Shown here piece after piece: positions 34,891 to 43,084 of a DNA stretch of 64,000 nucleotides. The translations under genes were made by a program, and so were the position numbers. The notes below the pieces were generated by a model. It was given only the letters and a program-made list of their open reading frames with translations, did not search any database and was not told where the DNA came from. Numbering within the stretch: the stretch's first letter is position 1; each line of letters begins with the position of its first letter. This stretch comes from JAQVEM01 sp964616545 (GTDB lineage: Bacteria; Actinomycetota; Humimicrobiia; Humimicrobiales; Humimicrobiaceae), in assembly GCA_964616545.1 (NCBI GenBank), contig CAZTUA010000027.1:62001-126000 (forward strand). The letters are read 5' to 3'.

Positions 34891-35132
34891 TATTCTCTTT
34901 CAACAGTTATAGTAGCTTTGGTAACTATTGCCGCAATGGCGCCAATTGCAGCCCACACAGGCAAAAGTATTGCACCCACTACTCCAAGTGTTAAGGGAAT
35001 CTGGATAAGAGTCTTACCTTCTTCACTTTTTATGGTAATCCTCCTTATATTTCCTTCTTTTACAAGTTCCTTTATCTTTGCCAGCAGTTCTTCACCTTTA
35101 ACTGTAAATTCCTCTTTTTTTTCTTTTTCCAT
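34890..35132 (-). CDS. DUF4342 small membrane-associated protein
   Basis: I use the ATG at 35132, which has AAGGAAGGTG upstream; a GTG three codons earlier overlaps that site. The 80 residues contain an N-terminal helical part (VKGEELLAKIKELVKEGN), a small strand-rich stretch (RRITIKSEEGKTLIQIPLT) and one membrane helix (GVVGAILLPVWAAIGAIAAIVT). This is the DUF4342 pattern, with the N-terminal part resembling a UBA-like helix bundle. The function is unknown. It abuts the HigA remnant downstream. Confidence 0.78.
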   Translation of the reverse strand: MEKEKKEEFTVKGEELLAKIKELVKEGNIRRITIKSEEGKTLIQIPLTLGVVGAILLPVWAAIGAIAAIVTKATITVERE

Positions 35133-35159
35133 TTTTATCACCTTCCTTTAATTAAGCCC

Positions 35160-35261
35160 TTATATATTCTTTTTCCTCAATTTTAGATAATACTCCTTCT
35201 CCAGCGCAATCCCATCCAAGGGAATCCGTGAAGTAGCTTTGCACCACGGGCAGAGGCGACA
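35160..35261 (-). pseudogene. Possible degenerate coding fragment of unknown family
   Basis: A 33-codon open stretch on the minus strand reads CRLCPWCKATSRIPLDGIAL then EKEYYLKLRKKNI before a stop. It is preceded by an in-frame TAG and has no start codon. The regular, charged composition and CxxC look protein-like, but I recognise no family, and the parallel frame is also open, so it may be chance. Confidence 0.25.
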
Positions 35262-35372
35262 CTAAATCACGAAAGCCCACAGACACCAATTTCAGGGTAT
35301 TTAGAATGCATACTATACCTTTTTAAACAACATCTGAATTTATAGAACCTGGATTAAAAAACCCTAATCTCA

Positions 35373-37934
35373 TTACTCTCTCATCAATCTCTCCAGCTCC
35401 CTGACCTCGTCCTCCCTGCTCTCCACCTTCCCATCCAGCTTCATCTCAAATAGCTTCTCCAGTACGGCCCTGAACTTTTCTGATGGCCTGTACCCCATTT
35501 CCTTAAGAGTCTCCCCGCTTACATCAAGCTTTATATCACGGAGGTCAGTCAGGTACCTCTTAATGTTCCTGTAGTAACCCTCACCCCAGCTGCAGGCAAT
35601 TACCTGAAGCTCTGGTGAGATTCTCTTTAGCGTTTTATAAAGCACAGAATTTTTCTTGACCTCGCTCTTTAATGCCCTTTTTATCCTGTCCCACTTACTG
35701 AATGAAGCGACCATAACATTCATATCCTTCTTTCTTACCTTCATCCAGGAGCACCATCTTCTAATCTCACCGGGTGTCTTTCCCTTAAGCAGCAGGATAA
35801 ATACAAGCCTCCACTTCTTTATTTCCTCACCATCACCGCCATAAAAATCTTTAAGCTGCCCGTAGCAGCTTAAAACTTTTTTTACCTTCCCTATAAATGC
35901 GTTATCAACCTTTACCTTTATCCCTATTTTCTTTAAGGCACCAAGACCGGCCAGCCTCTGTATTGCCTCAGCAGGATTTGCCTCGCTGAATATGGTTACA
36001 AGCTCATCCCTTATTCTAACCCCGTTTAACTTTGATACTATATCCATATTTATAGTTGTCCTTGCAAGCTTTTCGGTCTGGCTGTCCATTTTAAACCCCA
36101 GCCGGTTCTCAAACCTTGCCGCCCTGAAAATCCTTGTGGGGTCCTCTATAAAGCTCATCTTGTGCAGTACCTTTATTTTTTTATTCTTTAAGTCTTCCCT
36201 GCCTCCGAAAAAATCAAGAATCTCGCCAAAATTTTTTTTATTTAAAGATAGAGCCATTGTATTTATGGTAAAGTCCCTTCTTGAAAGATCCTGCCTTATA
36301 TTTCCCGCTTCAACCGTTGGAAGAGCTGCGGGACTCTTGTAATACTCAACCCTTGCCGATGCTATATCTATATGCTGCCCGTCTTCAAGCACAACAACAG
36401 AGGTCCCGAATTTTTTATGATATTCAAGCTTACAGCCGAATTTTTGCGAAAGCGCCCTGCCGAACTCTATCCCGTCACCTTCTACAACGATATCTATATC
36501 AAAATTGGGTATCTTAAGAAGCGAATCCCTTACAATTCCTCCCACAAGGTAGGTATTATATTTAAGGGTTTTGGCCACGCCTGAGATAGATTTTAAAATT
36601 TTTCGGACTTTCGCAGGGAAAAAGCTCCAGAGGTCCTCATAGATACGTCCATGCAAAAACCTTAAGATATCCTTCCTTGTGACTATTCCTACTATTTTTT
36701 TCTTATCAATAATTGGTATCCTCCCGATACCATTTTCTATCATAAGATTCTGGATCTCGCTTATGGTAGCTCTGGGGCTGGCCTTTACAACACCGTGGGA
36801 CTTAAAACCCTTTACCGGGGCATGGGATAGGCCGTGCCCTATGGCCCTGTCTATATCTTTTCTGGTTATTATCCCTACAATATTATTATCACTGTCCACT
36901 ATGGGTATCCCGGAGTGTCCATATTTTTTTAACATCCCGCTTACCTCAGCGATGCTGACATTCTCACCCACAACTTTAACCGGATATGACATTACATCCC
37001 CTGCAAGAACAGGCTCCTTTATATTTTTCCTGAGCGAGCTTACAATTTTCTTCTCTACTTCATCAAGGCCAATATCGGCTACAACTGCAGAAGCTGCCTG
37101 GGGATGCCCGCCTCCGCCGACAGATTTAAGGATTTCTGATACATCCACATCCCTGTTATCGCTTCTCCCCACCACATAGATTTTCTCCTTCATTTTTGTC
37201 CAGCATATGGCAACACTTACATCCTCAATCTGGGAGAGCTTCCTCGTAAGAACCGAGAGCCCTTCTACAAACTTTGTCATCACCGCACCTGAGAGAAGGA
37301 TTTCAGTCTCGTGAACCTTAATTTTGCGGTAGTTCATTATAAGTTTTTCCAACAGGTTGTGCTGGTCCTCATTCAGCGAGAGATTTAAAAATTTTAAGAC
37401 CACAAAAAGATTGGATTCATTCTTCATAAGGTATGCAGCCGCTTCAAGATCCCTGTGGGTTGTGCCTGGATATGTAAAAGAGCCGGTATCCTCATAGATC
37501 CCCAGGGTAAAAAGCGTTGCATCAAGCGGGGAAATGCTTATTTTTCTCTTTTTGATTTCATTTACAAGAATAGTTGTTGCGGCCCCTATCTCAGAAGAGT
37601 AGTCGTATGTTGCCTTTATATCTTCGGGTGATTTAGGATGGTGGTCATATACTATTATTTCAATATCTCTGTTATCAAGGGCAGCACCTGCAGGTCCCAG
37701 CCGCGAGGCAAATTTTGTATCTACTACAATAGCCCTTGTAACAAGAGAAAAATCAATTCCCTTCACGTCCCTTAGCGGGGGCAGCTCATCTTCATAGAGA
37801 GTTATAAATTTCCTTACATTCTGGTTTATGGCTGTGGGAAGTATTATATGCGCCTGAGGATAAAGCTTTTTTGCTGCTATCATAGCAGCAAAGGAATCAA
37901 AATCAGAACTAAGATGGGTTGTAATAATTTCCAT
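35373..37934 (-). CDS. cca: tRNA nucleotidyltransferase fused to DHH phosphoesterase and CBS domains
   Basis: The 853-residue protein has an N-terminal DHH/DHHA1 phosphoesterase (residues 1-305; HLSSDFDSFAAMIAA, VYDHHPKSPED, and GGGGHPQAASAVV), two CBS domains (about 312-432) and a class II polymerase head from about 455 (YLVGGIVRDSLL with FDIDIVVEGDG metal-binding aspartates, then RRDFTINTMALSL). It belongs to the long Cca/PcnB fusions of Clostridia, Aquificae and others, which add CCA or only A to tRNA 3' ends; which nucleotides are added cannot be read off. The DHH part could act as a phosphodiesterase. It appears monocistronic. Confidence 0.92.
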   Translation of the reverse strand: MEIITTHLSSDFDSFAAMIAAKKLYPQAHIILPTAINQNVRKFITLYEDELPPLRDVKGIDFSLVTRAIVVDTKFASRLGPAGAALDNRDIEIIVYDHHPKSPEDIKATYDYSSEIGAATTILVNEIKKRKISISPLDATLFTLGIYEDTGSFTYPGTTHRDLEAAAYLMKNESNLFVVLKFLNLSLNEDQHNLLEKLIMNYRKIKVHETEILLSGAVMTKFVEGLSVLTRKLSQIEDVSVAICWTKMKEKIYVVGRSDNRDVDVSEILKSVGGGGHPQAASAVVADIGLDEVEKKIVSSLRKNIKEPVLAGDVMSYPVKVVGENVSIAEVSGMLKKYGHSGIPIVDSDNNIVGIITRKDIDRAIGHGLSHAPVKGFKSHGVVKASPRATISEIQNLMIENGIGRIPIIDKKKIVGIVTRKDILRFLHGRIYEDLWSFFPAKVRKILKSISGVAKTLKYNTYLVGGIVRDSLLKIPNFDIDIVVEGDGIEFGRALSQKFGCKLEYHKKFGTSVVVLEDGQHIDIASARVEYYKSPAALPTVEAGNIRQDLSRRDFTINTMALSLNKKNFGEILDFFGGREDLKNKKIKVLHKMSFIEDPTRIFRAARFENRLGFKMDSQTEKLARTTINMDIVSKLNGVRIRDELVTIFSEANPAEAIQRLAGLGALKKIGIKVKVDNAFIGKVKKVLSCYGQLKDFYGGDGEEIKKWRLVFILLLKGKTPGEIRRWCSWMKVRKKDMNVMVASFSKWDRIKRALKSEVKKNSVLYKTLKRISPELQVIACSWGEGYYRNIKRYLTDLRDIKLDVSGETLKEMGYRPSEKFRAVLEKLFEMKLDGKVESREDEVRELERLMRE

Positions 37935-38017
37935 GTAACTCCGGCATTAAAGCCTTATAAGCCTTTTTTGTAATGCTATAGCTATTAATAAAGGTGCCGT
38001 CAAAAAATAACAGGACC

Positions 38018-38566
38018 TTAAACTCTCTTATCCTCATCAATATACTTATCATAGCATACTATCTCTGTAAGGGGCTTTCTGCCTTTTAGCCTGCCTTCTG
38101 CAGCCGGGTACCCGAGCGGGGTTATAGCCACAACTCTTACATCTTCGGGAACTTCAAGAAGGTCTTTTACAAGTTTTTCCTTGAATGCCCCTATCCAGCA
38201 GGTGCCAAGACCCTTTTCTGTGGCAGCCAGGATTAAATGTTCCATGGCTATCCCTATGTCTATGGGGTAGCTATTCATGTATCCACCCATCATTCCATAG
38301 GCCTCATCTTCTATAGCACACGTTACAATCAGTACCGGAGCCTCCGTAAGAAAAGTCTGATTATTGCACGCTATGGCAAGATCATTTATTTTTTTTCTGT
38401 CTCTTACAACAATAAGCTTCCATGGCTGCAGGTTCTTGGCCGAAGGAGCTTTCCTGAAAGCTTCCAGCACGTAATTTAAATCTTCTTCGGTTACTTCCTG
38501 TGATTTGTAAGACCTTATGCTTCTTCTCTTTTCTATAAGATCCATAAGACTGCAGAACTGTTTCAT
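38018..38566 (-). CDS. Nitroreductase-family flavoprotein
   Basis: The 182 residues match the FMN-dependent nitroreductase fold: IEKRRSIRSYKSQEVTEEDL at the N-terminus, APSAKNLQPWKLIVV (FMN binding), and IAMEHLILAATEKGLGTCWIGAF. The substrate is uncertain; family members reduce nitro compounds, quinones or flavins using NAD(P)H. It is followed downstream by cca, 83 bases away, and preceded by the aldo/keto reductase gene. Confidence 0.9.
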   Translation of the reverse strand: MKQFCSLMDLIEKRRSIRSYKSQEVTEEDLNYVLEAFRKAPSAKNLQPWKLIVVRDRKKINDLAIACNNQTFLTEAPVLIVTCAIEDEAYGMMGGYMNSYPIDIGIAMEHLILAATEKGLGTCWIGAFKEKLVKDLLEVPEDVRVVAITPLGYPAAEGRLKGRKPLTEIVCYDKYIDEDKRV

Positions 38567-38707
38567 TTTTCCATTACCCCCTTATTAATCAATAAAACCG
38601 GATCTTAAAGACTTACTTCTGTTACATTCGCAACTTAATACTACATTTTAATATTGGGACGCAAACTACTTTATATTAACACTGTAATTTTCTCAAGTAA
38701 AAAAATT

Positions 38708-39691
38708 TTACCACAGATGGTGTACATGTTTTTTAATATATTTCTGATAAACCTCTTCTGTGCATTCCATCTGCTCTTCACTCAGCGGCTCGAGACCCGA
38801 AGCTTTTATATTATCCTCTACCTGGGAAAGCCTGCTGGCGCCTGGAATAACGCAGCTTACGTAATCATTCATTAAAACCCAGCGCAGAGCATATTCTGCA
38901 AGCTTCTCTTCCGGAAAGTATTTCTTAAGCTCTTCCACTGCCCGGAGCCCCACTTCATAAGGAACACCTGAAAATGTTTCACCCTTATCAAAAGCCTGAC
39001 CCTCGCGGTTAAAGGAGCGGTGGTCATCTTTAGAAAATTCAGTATCTTTTTTAAATTTTCCCGTAAGCATGCCGCTTGCCAGCGGAACCCTTACAATAAT
39101 TCCCACGTTTCTCTCATGTGCGTGGCCGAAGAAACTTTCAGCAGGTTTAAATCTGAACATATTATATATTATCTGAACAGTTGCTACACCGGGATGCTCT
39201 ATTGCCTTTAATGCTTCTTCCACTTTTTCAACGCTCACGCCGTAATTTAAAATTTTCCCTTTTTCTATAAGCCCGTCAAGAATTCCGTAAATTTCCGGAT
39301 CATCGTAGACTTCTGTTGGCGGGCAGTGGAGCTGAAGAAGGTCTATCGCTTCAACATCAAGGTTCTTCAGGCTGTCCTCTACAAACCCGGTTATGTTCTT
39401 TTTGTTGTACCCTTCACTGGTGTGCGGGTCCAGCCTTCTTCCCGCTTTGGTTGCAACATAAATTTTCTCTTTTGTTTTCTTTAAAAATTTTCCTATTGCC
39501 TGCTCGCTCATGCCTTCGTTGTATACATCAGCAGTGTCAATAAAATTAATGCCGCCTTCAACTGCCTTTTCTAGAATCTCTTCTGCGGTATCAAAATTAA
39601 ACTTCTCTCCCCATTTGCCGCCGAGCTGCCAGGTGCCGAGCGAAATTTCTGAGACCCTGAAACCTGTTTTTCCTAAAGTCCTGTATTTCAT
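38708..39691 (-). CDS. Aldo/keto reductase
   Basis: I take the ATG at 39691 (327 residues, MKYRTLGKTGFRVSEISLGTW); a GTG four codons upstream is also in frame. The catalytic tetrad is visible: Asp and Tyr in FIDTADVYNEGMSE, Lys in IYVATKAGRR, and His in LLQLHCPPTEVY. The C-terminal third has the NADPH pocket (VPLASGMLTGK, IPGASRLSQVEDN). It reduces aldehydes or ketones in the cytoplasm; the substrate is unknown. It is divergent from the xylanase gene. Confidence 0.92.
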   Translation of the reverse strand: MKYRTLGKTGFRVSEISLGTWQLGGKWGEKFNFDTAEEILEKAVEGGINFIDTADVYNEGMSEQAIGKFLKKTKEKIYVATKAGRRLDPHTSEGYNKKNITGFVEDSLKNLDVEAIDLLQLHCPPTEVYDDPEIYGILDGLIEKGKILNYGVSVEKVEEALKAIEHPGVATVQIIYNMFRFKPAESFFGHAHERNVGIIVRVPLASGMLTGKFKKDTEFSKDDHRSFNREGQAFDKGETFSGVPYEVGLRAVEELKKYFPEEKLAEYALRWVLMNDYVSCVIPGASRLSQVEDNIKASGLEPLSEEQMECTEEVYQKYIKKHVHHLW

Positions 39692-39875
39692 ATCTCTTCT
39701 CACTCTCCCTCTATTTAGTCTTTTAAAAATATTTTGATTTTTTTATAATAATTTAAGGAAACCTGTTATATTCCGGGACATGTATATGAGTTACAAACTT
39801 ATTGTAGCAATAAATTATGCCAATGCAAATTATTATAACAACTGGCTGGATATTTTTCCCGGTTTATACATATAT

Positions 39876-39908
39876 GGCAGGAGCGGCAATATATATGGAA
39901 CTCCTGCC
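39876..39908. promoter_or_regulatory. Inverted repeat upstream of the xylanase gene
   Basis: GGCAGGAG (39876-39883) and CTCCTGCC (39901-39908) form an 8-base inverted repeat with a 17-base spacer, 52 bases before the xylanase start. A TAATAT/TATACT -10-like run follows. The same stem sequence occurs in the terminator at 14370-14407. It could be an operator or the remains of a terminator. Confidence 0.4.
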
Positions 39909-39960
39909 CGCTTTATTGTAATATACTGATAACTAAAAAATGTTATAAGAGGGTGGTATT

Positions 39961-42204
39961 ATGAGAATACTTAAATATCTTTTTTTATCTTTAATTATAA
40001 TCATGCTGCTTATCTCCTGCCAGAAGCCAGCAGATATTACCGGGGAAGAAGAGAAAATCTCTCCACCGGAAGAAGAGAAAGTTACTGAAGAAGAAGTTAC
40101 GGAGGAAGAGGTACCGGAAGAAATCCCCTCCCTTAAAGAAGCTTTTAAAGATGACTTTTACATGGGCACAGCAGTAGAAGCATACCAGCTTGAAGACCCC
40201 GGGCTTGCTGAACTTATAAAAAAGCATTATTCCAGCATCACGGCAGAAAATGCCATGAAGCCTGAAGAAATCCAGCCTCTTGAAGGAACGTTTGACTTCA
40301 GGGATGCTGATAAAATCGCAGATTTTGCACGTGAAAATGGAATTGTCCTGCGCGGGCACACTCTTATATGGCACAATCAGGTGCCGGACTGGTTTTTTAC
40401 CGAAGACGGAGAGCAGGTTTCTAAAGAAACGCTGCGCGAGCGAATGAAAACTCACATTACCGAAGTTATGCAGCACTATGAAGGGCAGATTTATGCCTGG
40501 GATGTTGTAAATGAGCCGATTGATGCAGATGCTCCTGATGGTCTGCTAAGGAACAGCTGGTTTGAGATACTGGGGGAAGAATATATAGAACTTGCCTTCC
40601 GTTACGCAAGAGAAGCGGACCCCGGGGCAAAACTATTTTTAAATGATTTTGACACCACTAACACCAATAAATGTCAGGCAATCGTTGACCTTGTAAAAAG
40701 GCTCCAGGAAAAAGATGTGCCCATAGACGGTATAGGCATGCAGATGCATATCTCCCTTGAAAAACCAACACTTGAAGATTTTGAAAAAACACTGCAGAAA
40801 TTCTCCGAACTGGGTCTTGAGATTCATATAACCGAAATGGATATTTCCGTATATAAAGACAGGACGGAGTCTTTTGAGTCTATCAGCAAGGAGATGCTAA
40901 ATGAGCAGGGCCACCGTGTAAAGGATTTGTTTGATATTCTTGATAAATATAAGGATCATATAACCAGCATAACTTACTGGGGCATTACAGATGAGTATTC
41001 CTGGCTAAGGTATTATTTTGAGGACCGCAAAGACTGGCCACTTCCTTTTGACGAAGAGCTCAAAGAAAAACCCTTCTTCTGGGGAATGGTGGACCCGGAG
41101 AAACTGGCTCCCAGGATAAACAGTGCAAAAGCAATCCAGGGCGGTGCTGAAATTGACGGCATAGAGGACGATATCTGGCAGTCCGCTGAATATTTCCCCA
41201 ATTTTGACGCTTCAGAAGACCCCGGCGTTGAGACAAAAGCACTCTGGAATGAAGAACTCCTCTACATTTTGCTTAAAGTACAGGATAAGAGCCATGGAGA
41301 GAATGGTGCCGTTAAAATTTTTTTAGATGAGAAAAACGAAAAGTCAGACTCCCTGGATGAAAATGACAGGGTAGTTGAATTTAACTTTGACTCAGAATGG
41401 AAAAATACCGGATATGCCGCCCTCAATGAAACCAGGGAGGGTTATATTTTTGAAGCACGGATTCCATTTGAGCATATAGAAGGAAGTGAACGGATAGAGA
41501 TTGGCCTGGATATCCAGGTAACCGGCGGTGACGGGGCAACCGTAAAATGGAATGATAAGGACGACATTGCAGGCAACATCCCAAAATACTGGGGCACGGT
41601 TGATTTTGTAAAAGCTCCCAAAAGGACAGCGGCACATTACGGGACTCCTGAAATCGATGGCGTGATGGATGAAGAATATTACGTCTGCACTCCCCTGCCC
41701 GTTGAGACATTTATCCAGGGCATAGAGGATGAAAAAAACATTTTCCAGGGCGCAACTGCAACAGCATTTGTACTGTGGGATGAAGATGCACTCTATGTGT
41801 ACATGGAAGTAAACGACCCCGTATTAAGCGAGGCAAGCGATACTGTCTACATGCAGGACAGCATTGAGGTTTTTGTGGATGAGAATAATAACAAGACAAC
41901 TTTTTATCAGGAAGATGACGGTCAGTACAGGGTTAGCTATACAAACAGGCAGTCCTTTGGCTCAACCGGCAGCGTGGATGGTTTTGAAAGTGCAGCTCAA
42001 ATTATCGAGGGAGGCTATGCGGTTGAGGTTAAAATCCCTTACCGGACCATTACCCCGCAGGAAGGCGATGTTATCGGCTTTGACCTTCAGGTAAATGATG
42101 ACCAGGGAAGCGGAGCAAGGGACAGCATAACTAAATGGAATGACCCTACCAATAACTCGTGGCAGTCAACTGCAGGGCTCGGGATCCTTGTTCTAGAGAA
42201 GTAA
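39961..42204 (+). CDS. Lipid-anchored GH10 endo-1,4-beta-xylanase with two CBM9-like modules
   Basis: The 747 residues start with a lipoprotein signal (IIMLLISC, Cys20) and a Glu-rich linker. Residues about 57-382 are a GH10 barrel: acid/base Glu185 in WDVVNEPID and nucleophile Glu292 in HITEMDIS, with HTLIWHNQVPDWF between. Two CBM9-like domains follow (about 390-550, starting INSAKAIQGGAEIDGIEDD; and 560-747, starting GTPEIDGVMDEEYY). CBM9 binds reducing ends of xylan or cellulose. The enzyme would sit on the cell surface and degrade xylan. No xylosidase or sugar importer is nearby. A GAGGGTGG precedes the ATG. The 3' end overlaps pabC by 12 bases, convergently. Confidence 0.94.
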   Translation: MRILKYLFLSLIIIMLLISCQKPADITGEEEKISPPEEEKVTEEEVTEEEVPEEIPSLKEAFKDDFYMGTAVEAYQLEDPGLAELIKKHYSSITAENAMKPEEIQPLEGTFDFRDADKIADFARENGIVLRGHTLIWHNQVPDWFFTEDGEQVSKETLRERMKTHITEVMQHYEGQIYAWDVVNEPIDADAPDGLLRNSWFEILGEEYIELAFRYAREADPGAKLFLNDFDTTNTNKCQAIVDLVKRLQEKDVPIDGIGMQMHISLEKPTLEDFEKTLQKFSELGLEIHITEMDISVYKDRTESFESISKEMLNEQGHRVKDLFDILDKYKDHITSITYWGITDEYSWLRYYFEDRKDWPLPFDEELKEKPFFWGMVDPEKLAPRINSAKAIQGGAEIDGIEDDIWQSAEYFPNFDASEDPGVETKALWNEELLYILLKVQDKSHGENGAVKIFLDEKNEKSDSLDENDRVVEFNFDSEWKNTGYAALNETREGYIFEARIPFEHIEGSERIEIGLDIQVTGGDGATVKWNDKDDIAGNIPKYWGTVDFVKAPKRTAAHYGTPEIDGVMDEEYYVCTPLPVETFIQGIEDEKNIFQGATATAFVLWDEDALYVYMEVNDPVLSEASDTVYMQDSIEVFVDENNNKTTFYQEDDGQYRVSYTNRQSFGSTGSVDGFESAAQIIEGGYAVEVKIPYRTITPQEGDVIGFDLQVNDDQGSGARDSITKWNDPTNNSWQSTAGLGILVLEK

Positions 42205-43065
42205 GAGCTGCGTTCTGCTTTTATATAATTCCATAATTTTTGAAGTAATTTTTCCGGGGACTTTTCCCTCAAGGTTGAACCTGTCAACTTTTTTTACGGG
42301 CACTATCTCTGCAACAGAGCTTGATTTAAATATTTCATCTGCATCAATAAAATCCCGGTAGTGAATCCTTCTTTCCTTTATTTTTATCCCATTTTCCCCG
42401 CACAGGTCCATAACGACACCTCTGGTCACACCGGGGAGGATATTCTGGGTAACAGGCGGAGTATATACCGTATTTCTTTTTACATAAAAAATATTGCTTG
42501 AGGCGCCTTCCAGCACCACGTGGTCTGGTGTAAGAAATATTGCCTCTTTTGCACCGCTGCGGTGCGCCTCATCTTTTGCATAGAGATTTTCAAAATAATT
42601 TATAAGCTTGTGGCCATAGATAGGGCTGCCCACAGAGGGTCTTTTTATCACTGAAGAGATAATATTTATGCCTTCTGTGTAATCTTCCCGAGGATAGGGA
42701 GTAAGCTTTTCTGCAATTATTACAAGAGCAGGTTTGCAGCTGCTGCTAAAATAGAGATCTTTTCCGTGGACTCCTCTTGTTACAATTATTTTTATGTATG
42801 CTTCCTTTCCACCGAGATTATTTTTACTTAAAGTTTTTCTTACCGCATCCCATACATATTCCTCATCAAAAGGAACATTATATCTAAGAATTTTTAGCGA
42901 ATGGAACAATCTCTTTATGTGCTCACTCAGCATGAATGCAAAACCCCTGTAGCTTCTCATAGTCTCATAGAGCCCATCGCCATACAGAAGCCCCCTGTCC
43001 TTAACCGGTAACCCGGCCCTGCTGCCAGAGGCAAATTTTCCGTTTATAAAAATATAATTACACAT
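42193..43065 (-). CDS. pabC: Class IV aminotransferase, aminodeoxychorismate lyase
   Basis: The 290-residue PLP enzyme has the class IV signature: VKDRGLLYGDGLYETMRSYRG, the PLP lysine in IYGHKLINYFENLYAKDEA, and the EGASSNIFYVK and PVTQNILPGVTRG segments. The fold is shared with branched-chain and D-amino-acid transaminases; assignment as PabC rests on its place 19 bases after pabB in the p-aminobenzoate operon. It would release pyruvate from aminodeoxychorismate to give PABA for folate. Confidence 0.82.
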   Translation of the reverse strand: MCNYIFINGKFASGSRAGLPVKDRGLLYGDGLYETMRSYRGFAFMLSEHIKRLFHSLKILRYNVPFDEEYVWDAVRKTLSKNNLGGKEAYIKIIVTRGVHGKDLYFSSSCKPALVIIAEKLTPYPREDYTEGINIISSVIKRPSVGSPIYGHKLINYFENLYAKDEAHRSGAKEAIFLTPDHVVLEGASSNIFYVKRNTVYTPPVTQNILPGVTRGVVMDLCGENGIKIKERRIHYRDFIDADEIFKSSSVAEIVPVKKVDRFNLEGKVPGKITSKIMELYKSRTQLLLL

Positions 43066-43084
43066 ATTGAACTCCGGTTTAAAT

